A program made the translations under genes and the position numbers. A stretch of DNA of 64,000 nt from Glandiceps talaboti (Eukaryota > Hemichordata > Enteropneusta > Spengelidae). Positions 23,240 to 36,928 of this stretch are shown here, piece after piece (position 1 is the stretch's first letter; every line of letters begins with the position of its first letter). The notes below the pieces were generated by a model. It made no database searches. It was not told the DNA's origin and worked only from the letters and a program-made list of their open reading frames with translations. The stretch spans positions 248,001 through 312,000 of the forward strand of contig NC_135554.1 in assembly GCF_964340395.1 (NCBI RefSeq). Direction: 5' to 3'.

Positions 23240-24340
23240 ACTATCAACCGACTGATTCTGTATCAGTTATGTCTTGTCAAGATTCCTGTCACTCAAAGCC
23301 TTAAACGTAAAACAACTGTTACAGAAACATTATTCACGAGTACTTAATTCAGTTGACTTGTTCTCCATGTCTGTAGAACTTATGGAGGTTCGTATAAAAA
23401 CTCAATTGTCGTATGTCATATTTGTTGTCGTCTACCATCCTCCGCCAAACAAATCTAATGGTTATACCATTGATCATATTATCACCCATGTACTACTACC
23501 GTTGCTGACGCTCAAGTGGAACCAGTCTACACCATGTCAAATCACTTTCTATCAATCACCCCTACCTCTACAGAGACACTCGAAAATGTATAAGCATGAG
23601 ATGTTTCAAAGGTTTCTCTGCTGATTATTTGCATCTGACTTCATTTCCCGTTGTACTCAAACACTGGAAAATGTTGATTATCACCCAAACTTGACTCACT
23701 CTATCATATTCTTCATGATACACATGATTATCATGCTCCTCTGCGGAAACGATTGGTTCCTAACATTACTGATTACTGATTCCATCTTCGAGGAAAGCAA
23801 GGATGAAAGCTGAGAGAGCCTGGAGAAAATCTGAACTGGAAATGCATGCCAAATATACAGAGAACTTCAAACAAATGTGCAAAAAGTTAAAGCTGCCAAG
23901 AAAAGTTACTATGCCGGCCTGGTTGAAAACTGCTGGAGTTCAGAAAAAGCTCTTCACTGGACTTCATGGACATACAAAAACTCATACATTACCCGATCAT
24001 AATGACTCTGTTGAACTTGGAGATTGGTTTGCCCAGTTTTTCTATGCCGATGACTCTAATTTGTCTTTCCCCCTTACAAATTACGATGATACACTTAGAA
24101 ATCTTGAATCATGTATTTCCAATGTCAGAGCTTGGATGTCTTCAAATTTTCTTTGCCTTAATGACAGATAAAACTGAATTTGTTATTTTTTGCTGGAAAT
24201 TATGACCCTGCTTACAATGGCACACAAAATATTCGTTTTGGTGATGCGTTGATTTCTGCCCAGTGTCAGGCAAAGAGCCTTGTAGCCAGCCTTGATTCTT
24301 GTCTCTCTGTGAATTAAGCCTCATGTTAGCCAGATTTATT
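23240..24340 (+). pseudogene. CR1-like LINE, internally deleted
   Basis: Three pieces of a CR1-type ORF2 lie in order. At 23274-23624, VELMEVRIKT, VVYHPPPNKSNG and YTIDHIITH correspond to the apurinic-type endonuclease region, with a deletion of dozens of residues between PPNK and YTID. At 23803-23960, MKAERAWRKSELEMH is the typical linker ahead of the polymerase. At 24040-24340, FYADDSNLSF, LESCISNVRAWMSSNFL, then DKTEFVIF and FGDALISA correspond to the catalytic palm and beyond. The N-terminal two thirds of the polymerase are deleted, and a frameshift follows at about 24170. The copy is dead. Confidence 0.85.
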
Positions 24341-26419
24341 GTTCTTCCATGTTTCATATTTGCTGTATTACTCCTGTACGTATGGGGAGTAAACAAATCA
24401 ATATATTACTGCCTAACTCAAACTTCTATACATAGAGAGTGTACTCAAATGTCTAACCAAATATAATCATTTGCAAGCATTCTTGTAAGGAAGGTGACCT
24501 TTTGACCTTGACCTTGAACTTCTGGGTCAGTTGCCAGTATCGATCTATTCTTGTATATTGCATGCAGTCTGTCACATTTATGTATGGCCAATTTCTTTCA
24601 AAGTGATGTTTAGTGGTAATGCAGAACAAGAAAATAAATAAACAACTAAATAATGAACAAAATAAGAGAAACATAATTCATAGATTACTTTTGGTGTTGA
24701 AATAACTTTTATGTGAATGGTGGCCATGCTTGTAATGAACAATGAACCTTATTTGTAGAAATAAAATCATGATTTACTGTATAAACTGGAAAATTACAGT
24801 AGATAGTCAAGTGTGTATACTCCAATACAGTGAGGTGTATCCCTACCTTTTAGGTATTGGCCTTTGACTTTGACATTGACCTTCAGGATCGTTGTCAAAA
24901 TCAAGCTATCTTTTGCATATTGCAGTGACACTTAGTGGTATTTAAGTGTGCTCTTAAAAGCCTTTGTATCAGAATTTTCACCTTGACCTGTGTGCTCAAA
25001 GTCAAATATCAAAACAAAGTTCAGAACAGGTTTGTACACAAATAACATGCATGGGCCACTTTCATGCAAACCTGGAACAAATGTCAGGTATAGAAGTCAA
25101 CATATGCACATTACTTTGCTTTGCTTTGTTACCTTCACAATAATGACCAATTGAGTGGCCGACAGTCAGAGGAATACATGTTTCACCCACTTACACAGGA
25201 AGCTTAGATAATAGATAGAAACCTCATTTGGATGTCTATCCTCGTATTATTCATGATGAGCTCTCTTGAAGTATGCATGTGTATGTCTGAATGCATGGAC
25301 CAGTTTTGACCAAACCTGCCACAACTGTCAGATACTGTAGTACAAATATGTATACCACTCTATAAGTGGTTCATCTAAATATATAAAAGACATATTTTTC
25401 AAAAATATCCCAGAGGAATAAGGAGAAACATTTGGAATGTGAAGGCTTGTTATTTACCTAACTAAAGAACTAATCAATAAACTAACTTGCTAACAAACTA
25501 ACAAACTAATTAACTAACTACATGATGCAAGTTTTCACACTTCCAACAAATTTCTTACTTATTGCTATTCTGAATGTTTAAAGACAAATGTTACTGCCAT
25601 TAATTAGGTCCTTATTGTGTATATAACTAGACTACAGTATCTGACAGTTGTGCATGATTTGGTTTATGCCGGTCCATTCATTCAGAGGTATACATGAACA
25701 CTATGGATAATTTCAATTTCATCTAAGCATACATTTCAAGCTGAAGTTTTTAAGGTTTCAATAAAAAGCTCATCATGCATGGATGATAAGATTGTAGACA
25801 CTCAAATGATGTCACTATCTATTAAGCTTAAAGAGTCAGTAGAGAAAAATACATTTTAATGACAAACATGTCCACCATTCCACCATTTTTGCCAAGGTCA
25901 CAAAACAAAGTAATATGTATATGTACCTGACATTTGTCCTAAGTTTGGTGGGAATCAGCTATTCATGCCAGACATGTATATATATACTTGTCAGACTAAC
26001 TACACAGTCGGTCAGTCAGTCAGTCAGTCAGTCAGCCACCTTGATTAAATTCTTCTGTTAGCCAGTAATTAGTGTGCTTGTTATAGTTGTGGGAACCCCC
26101 CCCCCCCTCCCATTTTACTCAATGACAGCCGTCTTTTTAGTGAACAATTGTGATTTACTATTTAACTCAAAAGCATTAATACACGAAGACTATATTAATC
26201 TATTATCTATTTGAGGGGGAGTATGTTGTCAATGGAGATGTTGTAGTTAAAAATCAATATTTACTTATAACTCAAAAATTGAAATACATACAGACTCCAT
26301 TCGAGTGTCTGCCCCATATTATCAGCAAGCTGTCTTTTCAGATTTTGACCTTGACATTGTACTTCAGGGTCAGTTATCTAAATCAAGTCATTTCTTGTAA
26401 TGAGTTTTAGAAGTATGAT
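24341..26419. repeat. Non-coding DNA with dispersed TGACCTTGACCTTGA repeats
   Basis: No gene is seen in about 2 kb. Diverged copies of one repeat occur near 24490, 24860 and 26335. They share TTTGACCTTGACCTTGAACT-like text followed by CAGGGTCAGTT and AAATCAAGC. A (CAGT)n run sits at 26008-26034 and a C-run at 26097-26107. Short runs of ACTAACAAACTAACT-like sequence occur at 25480-25520. Confidence 0.65.
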
Positions 26420-27108
26420 ATGAGTGAGTTTACAGAGATCAAAAAAGGAGTGTGACAAGGATGTTTGTTTTCCCCGGACCTCTTCAACCTTTATAGTGAA
26501 ATGATTTGTGAGAATTAAACGAAAACAGTGGTTTTGTAATTGGTGGACATAATGTTAACAACTTACGGTATGCAGATGACACAGTATTGGTTTCTGAATC
26601 TCAAGAGAAACTACAAGAACTGTTAGACAAAGTTGAAGAGGGGAGCAAGAAAAAAGGATTGTCAATCAATTGCATGGTGGGAAGCAAAAGTGAAAGCCCA
26701 AAGTTTGAATTGAAGGTTGGTGGAGCATAAATTACAGGCAACAGAAATGTGGTTTTACAGAAGAATGATGAAAATATCATGGCTGATCACATAACAAATG
26801 AGGAGGTTTTAAGAAGAGCTGGCACACAGAAGAAACTGATGAAAACCATTAGAGAAAAGGACAGCTCAAGTTCTTAGGACACATTATGAGGAAAGAAGGA
26901 TTAGAAGAATTAATGCTAACTGGTCATGTAAATGGGAATTGAAGTAGAGGAAGACAACGCATGACATACCTCAAAAGCTAAAAGTAAATGGATGGAAGAA
27001 CGAATTCCTAAAACAGAAGTAGCAGAGTTAAAAATTCTCAGAACAGCAAAGGACAGAAATCTGTGTAGATCCATGGTCACTAACATTCTTAAAGGATATG
27101 ACAGATAG
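26420..27108 (+). pseudogene. LINE reverse-transcriptase C-terminal half, decayed
   Basis: EFTEIKKGV, an in-frame stop, then QGCLFSPDLFNLYSEMI corresponds to the palm motif before the active site. NLRYADDTVLVSES at about 26560-26600 carries the YADD catalytic motif (26569-26580). The thumb follows (EKLQELLDKVEEGSKKKGLS). Further on, in shifted frames, are NEEVLRRAGTQKKLM, QLKFLGHIMRKEGLEELML and SRGRQRMTYL, ending DRNLCRSMVTNILKGYDR and a TAG stop. At least three in-frame stops or shifts make it inactive. The tail from 27051 on lies in the duplicated block, and its equivalent begins the window. This is a different LINE lineage from the CR1-like fragments. Confidence 0.88.
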
Positions 27109-27140
27109 AGAGAGAGAGAGAGAGAGGGGGGGGGGGGGGG
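27105..27140. repeat. (AG)n plus G-run microsatellite (copy B)
   Basis: This is the copy B counterpart of the AG and poly-G tract after the LINE stop codon. It differs in length from copy A. Confidence 0.9.
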
Positions 27141-27285
27141 AATATCACTTCGTTATTTTATGATGTCCGCTTTAGTATTCACATTCCACATGATTTAGAT
27201 ATATAGAAAGTTTGAGTTAAAGTCCACTTTAACTAAAAATTGATAAACTTAATAATTATTTATTAAGCAGGTATTTAAGTAGTGG

Positions 27286-27906
27286 ATAGGTAGGTAGACC
27301 GACAGGTAGGTAGGTGTAAGATAAATATGTAGGTAGGTTGGTATTTAAATTATAGGTAGGTGGGTGGGTTAGTAGGTAGGTAGGTAGGTAGGTAGGTAGG
27401 TAGGTAGGTAAGCTGGTATTTAAATTGTAGGTAGGTAGGTAGGTAGGTAGGTAAGCTGGTATTTAAATTGTAGGTAGGTGGGTGGGTTAGTAGGTAGGTA
27501 GATAGGTAGGTAGGTAAGCTGGTATTTAAATTGTAGGTAGGTAGGTAGGTAGGTAGGAAAGTAGGTAGGTAGGTAGGTAGGCTGGTATTTAAATATTAGG
27601 TAGGTAGGTAGGTAGGTAGGTAGGTAGTCTGGTAGGGAGGTAGGTAGGCTGGTATTTAAATATTAGGTAGGTAGGTTGGTATTTAAATATTAGGTAGGTA
27701 GGTAGGTAGGCTGGTATTTAAATATTAGGTAGGTAGGTGGGTAGGTAGGTAGGTAGGCTGGTATTTAAATATTAGGTAGGTAGGTGGGTAGGTAGGGAAT
27801 TAGGTAGGCTGGTATTTAAATATTAGGTAGGTAGGTAGGTAGGTAGGTAGGCTGGTAATTAAATAATTGGTGGGTAGGCCGTTAGATAGATATAAGATAG
27901 GTAGGC
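27286..27906. repeat. TAGG tetranucleotide array (copy B, shortened)
   Basis: This is the same compound array as in copy A, but about 490 bp shorter. The missing part is central: spacers of the left type (AAATTG) join directly to spacers of the right type (AAATATTA). That suggests a single deletion between similar TAGG runs. Confidence 0.95.
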
Positions 27907-28210
27907 AGGCGGGTAGTAGGTAGTTAGGCATTGAGGGAAGTGGGTAGGTAGGTATAGTTAGTTAGGCTGGCAGGTAGGTTTTCTCCCTTCAATGGTTTGT
28001 CTTGACCTTTTTGTTCTTATTTGGCATGTTTGCTGGGCTTTTCAATGACTCAAAAAATCTCGCGGTTTGGAGTGTTCCGCAGACAAGATTAAATTCCAGC
28101 CATGTGCTGTATTGCATTCACCCTCATGGTGTTGTTAGGCTTCACTCATGTGGGCTAATCTGTCTACTCCCATAAATACAAGCTTGGTCACTTCCAGGGC
28201 TCAAATTATC

Positions 28211-30051
28211 CAGGTACAAGGTACAAAATATGCATGATGCGAGTGAAAGTTGCGAGTAGCAAGTGGCGAAATACACCACTGGCGAGTGGTGAAAAGTTAC
28301 GCTTGAGAATGGTGACAATGTATCACTTGCGAGTAGTGAAAAGTGACGCTTGTGAGTGGTGACAATGTATCACTTGCTAGTATAAAACCGTGTCTAGCAT
28401 TCTGTGGCTCTCACAGCTCTCATATCAACCCCAACAGGGACTTGGCCAGGAGATCGGTCCCGCTGGTTAAATAGTGCTGCTTTCCCGTAACTTTATCGAT
28501 ATAGCTAGTGACTACAGTGACTTCGAGCTTTGTCTTACTGTGGAATGATGCTACCTTGCACTGAAGGACTGCCCAAGCTTTCTGCTGTGAAATGGTGAGG
28601 TTCTCCATGGTACATTCATGTTGGAAAGAATGAGAGAAATGATCTTCCTCACCCTACAGTCAAACTTTTATACCATTTCTTTGTTATCACCCGGAATAAT
28701 AGCGTAGTTGTTTTATAAATTGGCATAATAACATTAAAAAAATGTCGCAGAGTTGACTATTGTCTGCCGGTAGCTTTTTAGAGGTTGGAGGCGTGAATGG
28801 CAATTCTTATATTGTTTCACTAACTTTCATGGAACCGAAACGGTAATTATTCCATAGACAGAAGACCCTTTTACTCTCTATGGTTATTCAGACAAGAAGC
28901 TTGGATTTAAAAAAAAAAAAATTAAAAAAATGAATAATTATATCGACGCTGACAACACAGAACTTCGACTGAAATTCAACTGCGGTCGTACGTGATCAAA
29001 TAGGTCATTTGAGTTCATTTGCGTTCCGACAAGTTTTACCCATGAGTTCGTGTAAGCATGGAAGTATAACCCCACAAGGTTTTTAAACAAATATTCGTGG
29101 TCTTGTAACAAACGGAGAGTTTATAGCAAACAATGGAATGATGACAACAGACTAACCGGCGATGTTGTTGAACGAAAAAACTTTATGATTTGAAGTAACT
29201 TTATCGTAAGACCGCCAAACACTGGCCGTAGTTTATTAGTCAAAGCAGTGTATACAATGAATAAAACTTGGGAGATACGAGGGCCTTGGTGCGAATTGTC
29301 AATCGACTACTTGATCACGGTAAAACTTGAGTGGAGTTTGTGGAGTTGGGAAGACAACAATTTTGGACATCAAGAAATTAAAAGACAATTAAGTTACATG
29401 TACGTGAATTCGCAACTAAGATGGCCATTAACACGACATGGCTAGAACTAGCTCTGGGTGTATGCTGGGTTTTTCGACATGTCTCCAGAGCTGCGGTAGA
29501 ACCATGGATGTATTAGTGAGATATATCCATGGATGTACAAAGCCCAACGGGTCTTGCTCCGGATGTTTATGTAGCGTTGATCGACTCGAGTAGCGTTGAG
29601 CTATCGAGTAGCATCGTAAATTCATTCAGTGTTCTTGGTCGAACGCGACTACTAATACTTTCCTCATCCATAGGAATTTCATTTTTTATTCATCTAAAAA
29701 GCATGTCCCCCAAGACGTTTGGATAATGGACAGTTTACACACAGTGGCTTCGGGAAGTACAACGGTAAGTACAACGTTACTATTGGTACTATCGTACTTA
29801 CCAAAGCCACCATGCTGCTACCTAGCTAGCGAGGCCAATCACGAGGCTCCAATCACTGGTAACACTGTCGATGTCATGCCATCACGATCATCAAACATCA
29901 AACCTTTAACCATTAGCCACTCGCAAGTCATACATTGTCACCACTCGCAAGCGTCACTTTTCACTACTCGCAAGTGATACATTTCACCACTCGCAAGCAT
30001 CACTTTTCACCACTCGCAAGTAGCACATTTCGCCACTTGCTACTCGCAAGG
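28211..30051. mobile_element. Non-autonomous hAT-like element (copy B)
   Basis: This is the duplicate of the element at 1651-3491 at a constant offset of 26560. One substitution is visible near 29492. It has the same truncated right end, so the truncation predates the large duplication. Confidence 0.75.
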
Positions 30052-30231
30052 TACGCCAGTGCAGGTAGATTTCAAAATTGAGGTGCACACTGTACATATC
30101 AATTGTCACTGGAAAAACTGTACAAATCTCCTCAGAATAACAAAAAGCACACAGAGTGGTTGTTTTTGATGATTAAGTTTGAATTTTGAAGTAAGAGAAG
30201 GATTTAATCAACATTAATTGATATATTTACT

Positions 30232-31737
30232 CATAGACCCTCCACCAACACTGCAACAGGATACACATCAAAGGATCTCTAAATGTTTATTGTATGATGT
30301 TTGTTTGCATACATTAAGCTACATAAGCATTTCCTGTCCATTTATGAGTTGTTTACAGTCACTGTGACTCAATGATAGTTGCTAGCTATCCGACATGTTT
30401 TTCACTAAATTTTCTGACCATTTCGAAGTTTATAACTGGTTGAAGACCCAACAAGATATATAGTATTTTAGGTAATCATACATAGTCTTGTCGTGTATTT
30501 TGTTGTTCTCTGGTGTGAAAAGAAGAATAGATCACGTAAGCTGTCCATTGTTTGCGATTGTTGCAGTATGCTTTGAGTACAGTGTTTCGTTCATTAGGGT
30601 TGTTACTGGATTTCTCTGTCAGAAATGATTCTTGAAGTTTTGAGTCTATTTATTGATGCTTTTTATCACATGTTAATATTTTAGGCTGCCTTCATTGATC
30701 AGGATTAGGCGTGTTATCGTAACTACATCAAAATAAAATGTAAACATCCAATGCGTGGTTGCCATTTTACCTCTGTTGTCGTGGTTGATATATTCACGAT
30801 ACATTTCGTCAAAAACATGTCTCCGAAACGATTTCAAAACGAGTACTAGACTTCAAATTTCTGGTTGCTAGCCAATTGAATTTGAAACTTTACATCATTC
30901 TCAGATGAACCATGACCGAACTAACTGAGAAAATGAGAAGTACTCCAACTTTGACTTGAGAGATTGTATTTACGCAGATTACCTTTCAAGTTGTGGCTCA
31001 ATTTTAATATTTGAATGAATTGTAACCCATTATGTCTTCTTTGATTTGAAAAGTGCAAATCTGTTATGTTCTTGAGCGTAGTACATGTGCCGGTGTTATG
31101 CAGGGCTATTAAAATGGCATAAAAATACATGGCATTGTAGAAATGTACAAAATTTATAGACATACCAGTTCGATCGACGATGTGTTTCACAAAATTGTAC
31201 ATCATTCTTCAAATTCTAGAGGCATGCATAGATTTCAAAATGTCTCGCGCAATAGTCGCGGAAAAAATGGCAGAATTATAGATTTGTATCTAAACTTCCA
31301 GCCTTTCTCATGCTTGTTGCATGTGTCGGCCACTGTTGGCATGTCTTCGTATAAGGAAATTACATATTTTCATCATAATTGTACGTTATCATTTACATGA
31401 TTTTGTATGGTTTCATGCCCACTCTTGTTCAATTATCAAGTCCTTCCTTGTGTATACAGAGCTGACAAAAATCAAAATTGTCGTCAAAGACATGGGAAGA
31501 TGCCATACCATGATGTGTTGTGGTCATCAACATAAATAAGCATAACCGCGTATAATCTCTTCTCATCTTTTTCGAGATTTTACATGTGATTTATGTAGCA
31601 TCATGAGGTTTTTACACTCTTGAAGGAAGTCTTCATTACTGCTATAGTAACAGGATTAATTAAACTTAATGTATGCAAACAGAGTTCGTTTCAGTGGAAA
31701 TGATGTAGTTGCATACCCCGTTGGTGGAGGGTCTATG
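30232..31737. mobile_element. 1506-bp DNA transposon (copy B)
   Basis: This is the duplicate of the element at 3672-5177 with the same termini and the same flanking ATTTACT direct repeats. One substitution is visible, near 30328. The insertion therefore predates the large duplication. Confidence 0.8.
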
Positions 31738-32087
31738 ATTTACTTATTGGAAATGCAGAAGTAAATGAATGCATGGAACCTTGTTATCTTTGAAGTTTGA
31801 GACTTGAGACTGCTTGTCAAATATGAGGCATTCAAATTGGCAATTTTTGATAGGATCATAAGTATGGCATGTGCAAATGTCGTGTTGCCACATTTCACCC
31901 TTTGATAGTTGTGGAAATATGCACTATGTTCACAACAACATTGTTGTCAGTGTTAATGACAAATATTTCAGCAGTTAGTACCTCAATTCAGCTTAATTCA
32001 TTGTGTACTCTTCATTGACAAAGTGTCTTATGGCATTGCTTTTTAGCACAATTGAACTGATAAGGTTCAGTAGTGCTATAGGCATTG

Positions 32088-32088
<1 letters not shown>

Positions 32089-32145
<57 letters not shown>
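32089..32145. repeat. (TG)n microsatellite (copy B)
   Basis: This is a pure TG run of 57 bases, exactly 12 bases (six units) longer than in copy A. Confidence 0.98.
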
Positions 32146-32148
<3 letters not shown>

Positions 32149-33410
32149 CAACTTAAAGTCAAAAACTGCTGGACCAATTACTTTGATATTTGGTGGCCAT
32201 GTTACTTTGGGTGTCTCGTTAAGAAATTGTTCAAATGAAAATGATTGCATCAGAAATGTGCGTTTTAGGTCAAAAAGTGTCATTTTTGGTCAAAAAACTT
32301 AAGCTCTAAAACCACTGAGCAGATTTGCCTGAAATTTGGTGGGAACAGTCTTAGGGTAGAGTAAATTAATATTTGTTCATGACATGATGATGCCATCAGT
32401 AATATGCAAATAAGGGCTAAAAATGTGTCTTTTTGGTCAAAAATCTTTAATTCCAAAACTAGGGAGCAGATTTGGCTGAAATTTAACGAGGATGTATGTG
32501 GGGGTGCACAGATGAAGCAATATTAAACATATAAGGATCTCATCAGTAATATGCAAATTAGGTGTAAAATGTGAATTTTGGTCAAAAATTAAATCTCAAA
32601 AATATTATTCTATTGTTAGTGCAGTATAAATGATATGAACTTACTCCCAATGACATTGAATTTAAAACCTTTTAATTCTGCATTTTGGTCCTGCTGAAAG
32701 ATCCATCATCAAGAATAGATAAAAGAAGTTGAGTACTGCTGGCCAGGCTGAACAAAAGATTGAATCCTAGCATTACTTATTGCAATAATTTAATATATAA
32801 TAGGACAAATTTAACTGAAAAATATTGTGTGTACATTGTGTGCAGGTAAATTCCAAAGTCAAGGTGCACACATGTTAAAAATATTTCTATTTCGACCCCT
32901 TGACTGTCTAAGCTTTGTAAATGCAATCTCATCAAGTGAAGGGCTCAAATTTACTACCAGACCAGAAAAGATAGGGTGCCAATCATGTGTAACAATTCTT
33001 TTTACAGTTCATACAGTATGTTTTTTTAATGAAATAACACAAGCAAAATATAGGTACTGGTAGCACACACACAAATAGGCAGTTGGCAATTTTAGTCCAA
33101 ACTTGTATCTCGAAAACTGCTAGGTGAATTTAGCTGAAATGGAATGTTTCTGGAGGAGTTATTCTACAGATATTGTCCAACATATTTTGACACAGTCAAC
33201 AGTCAACCAAAACAGAGATGGGCAGGCAAGTGAATAAACATTCAAAAATTGAATGCAAATATGCCTGGCAATAAGACCATACCCATAGTAGCACCTTATT
33301 AATGTTGTGTAATGCATTGATAACAACAAGGATTAATTGACAAATGAATAAACATTCAGAAATATATACAAATAAGCCTAGCAACAACACCATGTCCATA
33401 GCAAATACAT
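32146..33410. repeat. Dispersed repeat beginning at a GT run (copy B)
   Basis: This is the duplicate of 5574-6838 at offset 26572. It is nearly identical, with a visible substitution near 32277. Confidence 0.65.
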
Positions 33411-33537
33411 AACAAGCACACACAACATATCTAAGTCTGTTTGTTTTAGGTTCACAAATGTTGTTGCGTGATCAGAGTAGTGATAATTCCTTAAAACCCA
33501 ATTATAGCAGGGACTATGTCATTCTCAATGACTTGTT
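33411..33537 (+). repeat. 127-bp shared segment (copy B, first occurrence)
   Basis: This is the duplicate of 6839-6965. The four occurrences in the window are this one and those at 6839, 20288 and 45974. Confidence 0.85.
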
Positions 33538-34133
33538 TAGGTTTGATATGGCAGTCTGTCAGAAAAGTATTTGGATGAACCAATATAACATTGCATATAA
33601 GTAAGGAAAAGCTCATCACAGTCTGTCCAGGTGAATTTGAAGTGTCAAGTGATGGTTCTATTGACTAATGACTTGTGATCTTCCATTTTGTCAAAATATA
33701 AGACCCACTGGTACTTCCTGCTACAGTCTCCAGACTAAATATTACTGAATGCATTATACCTATTCGCAGCTGACCCAGACAGGCTGCATAAATTATGATA
33801 AGCACTGTAGGCTGCCCTAATATATTAGATGGGCAGGAGCTCATAGACATAATTAATCAATATTTCCCAACTTAATTATTGACGACATGTACAACTGAAC
33901 AAAACTATAAATTAATTATCTAAAGGAAACTTTTAACATTTTGATTAGGTTGCAGTATTGCTCAGGAGTGTTTTGGTTAGATTCAAGCTGTTCCTTAGAA
34001 TACAAACATATACTGAAATAACTTTTTGAATTTACAGTTTACTGTAGGAGTCTACTTGCTATGATTAAACACTTTCAGGAGAACTATAGGCATTATATTG
34101 GCAAATATTATATTTTTTAATCTATTATAAATC

Positions 34134-36928
34134 GTATATAAGTATATAGGTAAGGGTGAACACTCCACCTATTGTACCATTAATACATATTATATACAAG
34201 TATTTAGATAAGGGTGAATACTCCACCTATTGTACCATTAATACATATTATATACAAGTATATAGGTAAGGGTGAACACTCCACCTATTGTACCATTAAT
34301 ACATATTATATACAAGTATATACATTGTAGGTAAGGGTGAATACTCCACCTGTTGTACCATTAATACATATTATATACAAGTATTTAGGTAAGGGTGAAC
34401 ACTCCACCTATTGTACCATTAATACATATTATATACAAGTATATAGGTAAGGGTGAACACTCCACCTATTGTACCATTAATACATATTATATACAAGTAT
34501 ATACATTGTAGGTAAGGGTGAATACTCCACCTGTTGTACCATTAATACATATTATATACAAGTATTTAGGTAAGGGTGAACACTCCACCAATTGTACCAT
34601 TAATACATATTATATACAAGTATATAGGTAAGGGTGAACACTCCACCAATTGTACCATTAATACATATTATATACAAGTATATAGGTAAGGGTGAACACT
34701 CCACCAATTTGTACCATCAATACATATTATATACAAGTATTTAGGTAAGGGTGAACACTCCACCTATTGTACCATTAATACATATTATATACAAGTATTT
34801 AGATAAGGGTGAATACTACACTTGTTGTACCATTAATACATATTATATACAAGTATTTAGGTAAGGGTGAACACTACACCTATTGTACCATTAATCCATA
34901 TTATATACAAGTATTTAGGTAAGGGTGAATACTCCACCTATTGTACCATTAATACATATTATATACAAGTATTTAGATAAGGGTGAATACTACACTTGTT
35001 GTACCATTAATACATATTATATACAAGTATTTAGGTAAGGGTGAATACTACACCTATTGTACCATTAATACATATTATATACAAGTATTTAGGTAAGGGT
35101 GAATACTCCACCTATTGTACCATTAATACATATTATATACAAGTATTTAGATAAGGGTGAATATTCCACCTATTGTACCATTAATACATATTATATACAA
35201 GTATTTAGGTAAGGGTGAACACTCCACCAATTTGTACCATTAATACATATTATATACAAGTATTTAGGTAAGGGTGAACACTACACTTGTTGTACCATTA
35301 ATACATATTATATACAAGTATTTAGGTAAGGGTGAACACTACACTTGTTGTACCATTAATACATATTATATACAAGTATTTAGATAAGGGTGAATACTAC
35401 ACTTGTTGTACCATTAATACATATTATATACAAGTATTTAGGTAAGGGTGAACACTCCACCTGTTGTACCATTAATACATATTATATACAAGTATTTAGG
35501 TAAGGGTGAACACTACACCTGTTGTACCATTAATACATATTATATACAAGTATATAGGTAAGGGTGAATACTCCACCAATTGTACCATTAATACATATTA
35601 TATACAAGTATTTAGGTAAGGGTGAACACTCCACCAATTTGTACCATTAATACATATTATATACAAGTATTTAGATAAGGGTGAACACTCCACCAATTGT
35701 ACCATTAATACATATTATATACAAGTATTTAGGTAAGGGTGAACACTACACCTATTGTACCATTAATACATATTATATACAAGTATTTAGGTAAGGGTGA
35801 ACACTCCACCAATTGTACCATTAATACATATTATATACAAGTATTTAGGTAAGGGTGAACACTCCACCTATTGTACCATTAATACATATTATATACAAGT
35901 ATTTAGGTAAGGGTGAACACTCCACCTATTGTACCATTAATACATATTATATACAAGTATTTAGGTAAGGATGAACACTCCACCTATTGTACCATTAATA
36001 CATATTATATACAAGTATTTAGGTAAGGGTGAACACTCCACCTATTGTACCATTAATACATATTATATATACAAGTATTTAGGTAAGGGTGAATACTCCA
36101 CCTCTTGTACCATTAATACATATTATATACAAGTATTTAGATAAGGGTGAATACTACACCTATTGTACCATTAATACATATTATATACAAGTATTTAGAT
36201 AAGGGTGAATACTACACCTATTGTACCATTAATACATATTATATACAAGTATTTAGATAAGGGTGAATACTACACCTATTGTACCATTAATACATATTAT
36301 ATACAAGTATTTAGATAAGGGTGAATACTCCACCTCTTGTACAATTAATACATATTATATACAAGTATTTAGATAAGGGTGAATACTACACCTATTGTAC
36401 CATTAATACATATTATATACAAGTATTTAGATAAGGGTGAATACTACACCTATTGTACCATTAATACATATTATATACAAGTATTTAGATAAGGGTGAAT
36501 ACTCCACCTCTTGTACCATTAATACATATTATATACAAGTATTTAGATAAGGGTGAACACTCCACCTATTGTACCATTAATACATATTATATACAAGTAT
36601 TTAGGTAAGGGTGAACACTCCACCTATTGTACCATTAATACATATTGTATACAAGTATATAGGTAAGGGTGAATACTCCACCTATTGTACCATTAATACA
36701 TATTATATACAAGTATTTAGGTAAGAGTGAATACTCCACCTGTTGTACCATTAATACATATTATATACAAGTATATAGGTAATGGTGAACACTCCACCTA
36801 TTGTACCATTAATACATATTATATACAAGTATTTAGGTAAGGGTGAACACTCCACCTATTGTACCATTAATACATATTATATACAAGTATATAGGCAATG
36901 GTGAATACTCCACCTATTGTACCATTAA
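34134..36928. repeat. 58-bp minisatellite, about 48 units (copy B)
   Basis: This is the duplicate of the array at 7562-10298 with a net gain of exactly one 58-bp unit. The order of variant units is largely preserved between copies, with differences near the right end (36770-36900). Private single-base changes are seen near 34893, 35163 and 36343. Confidence 0.97.
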
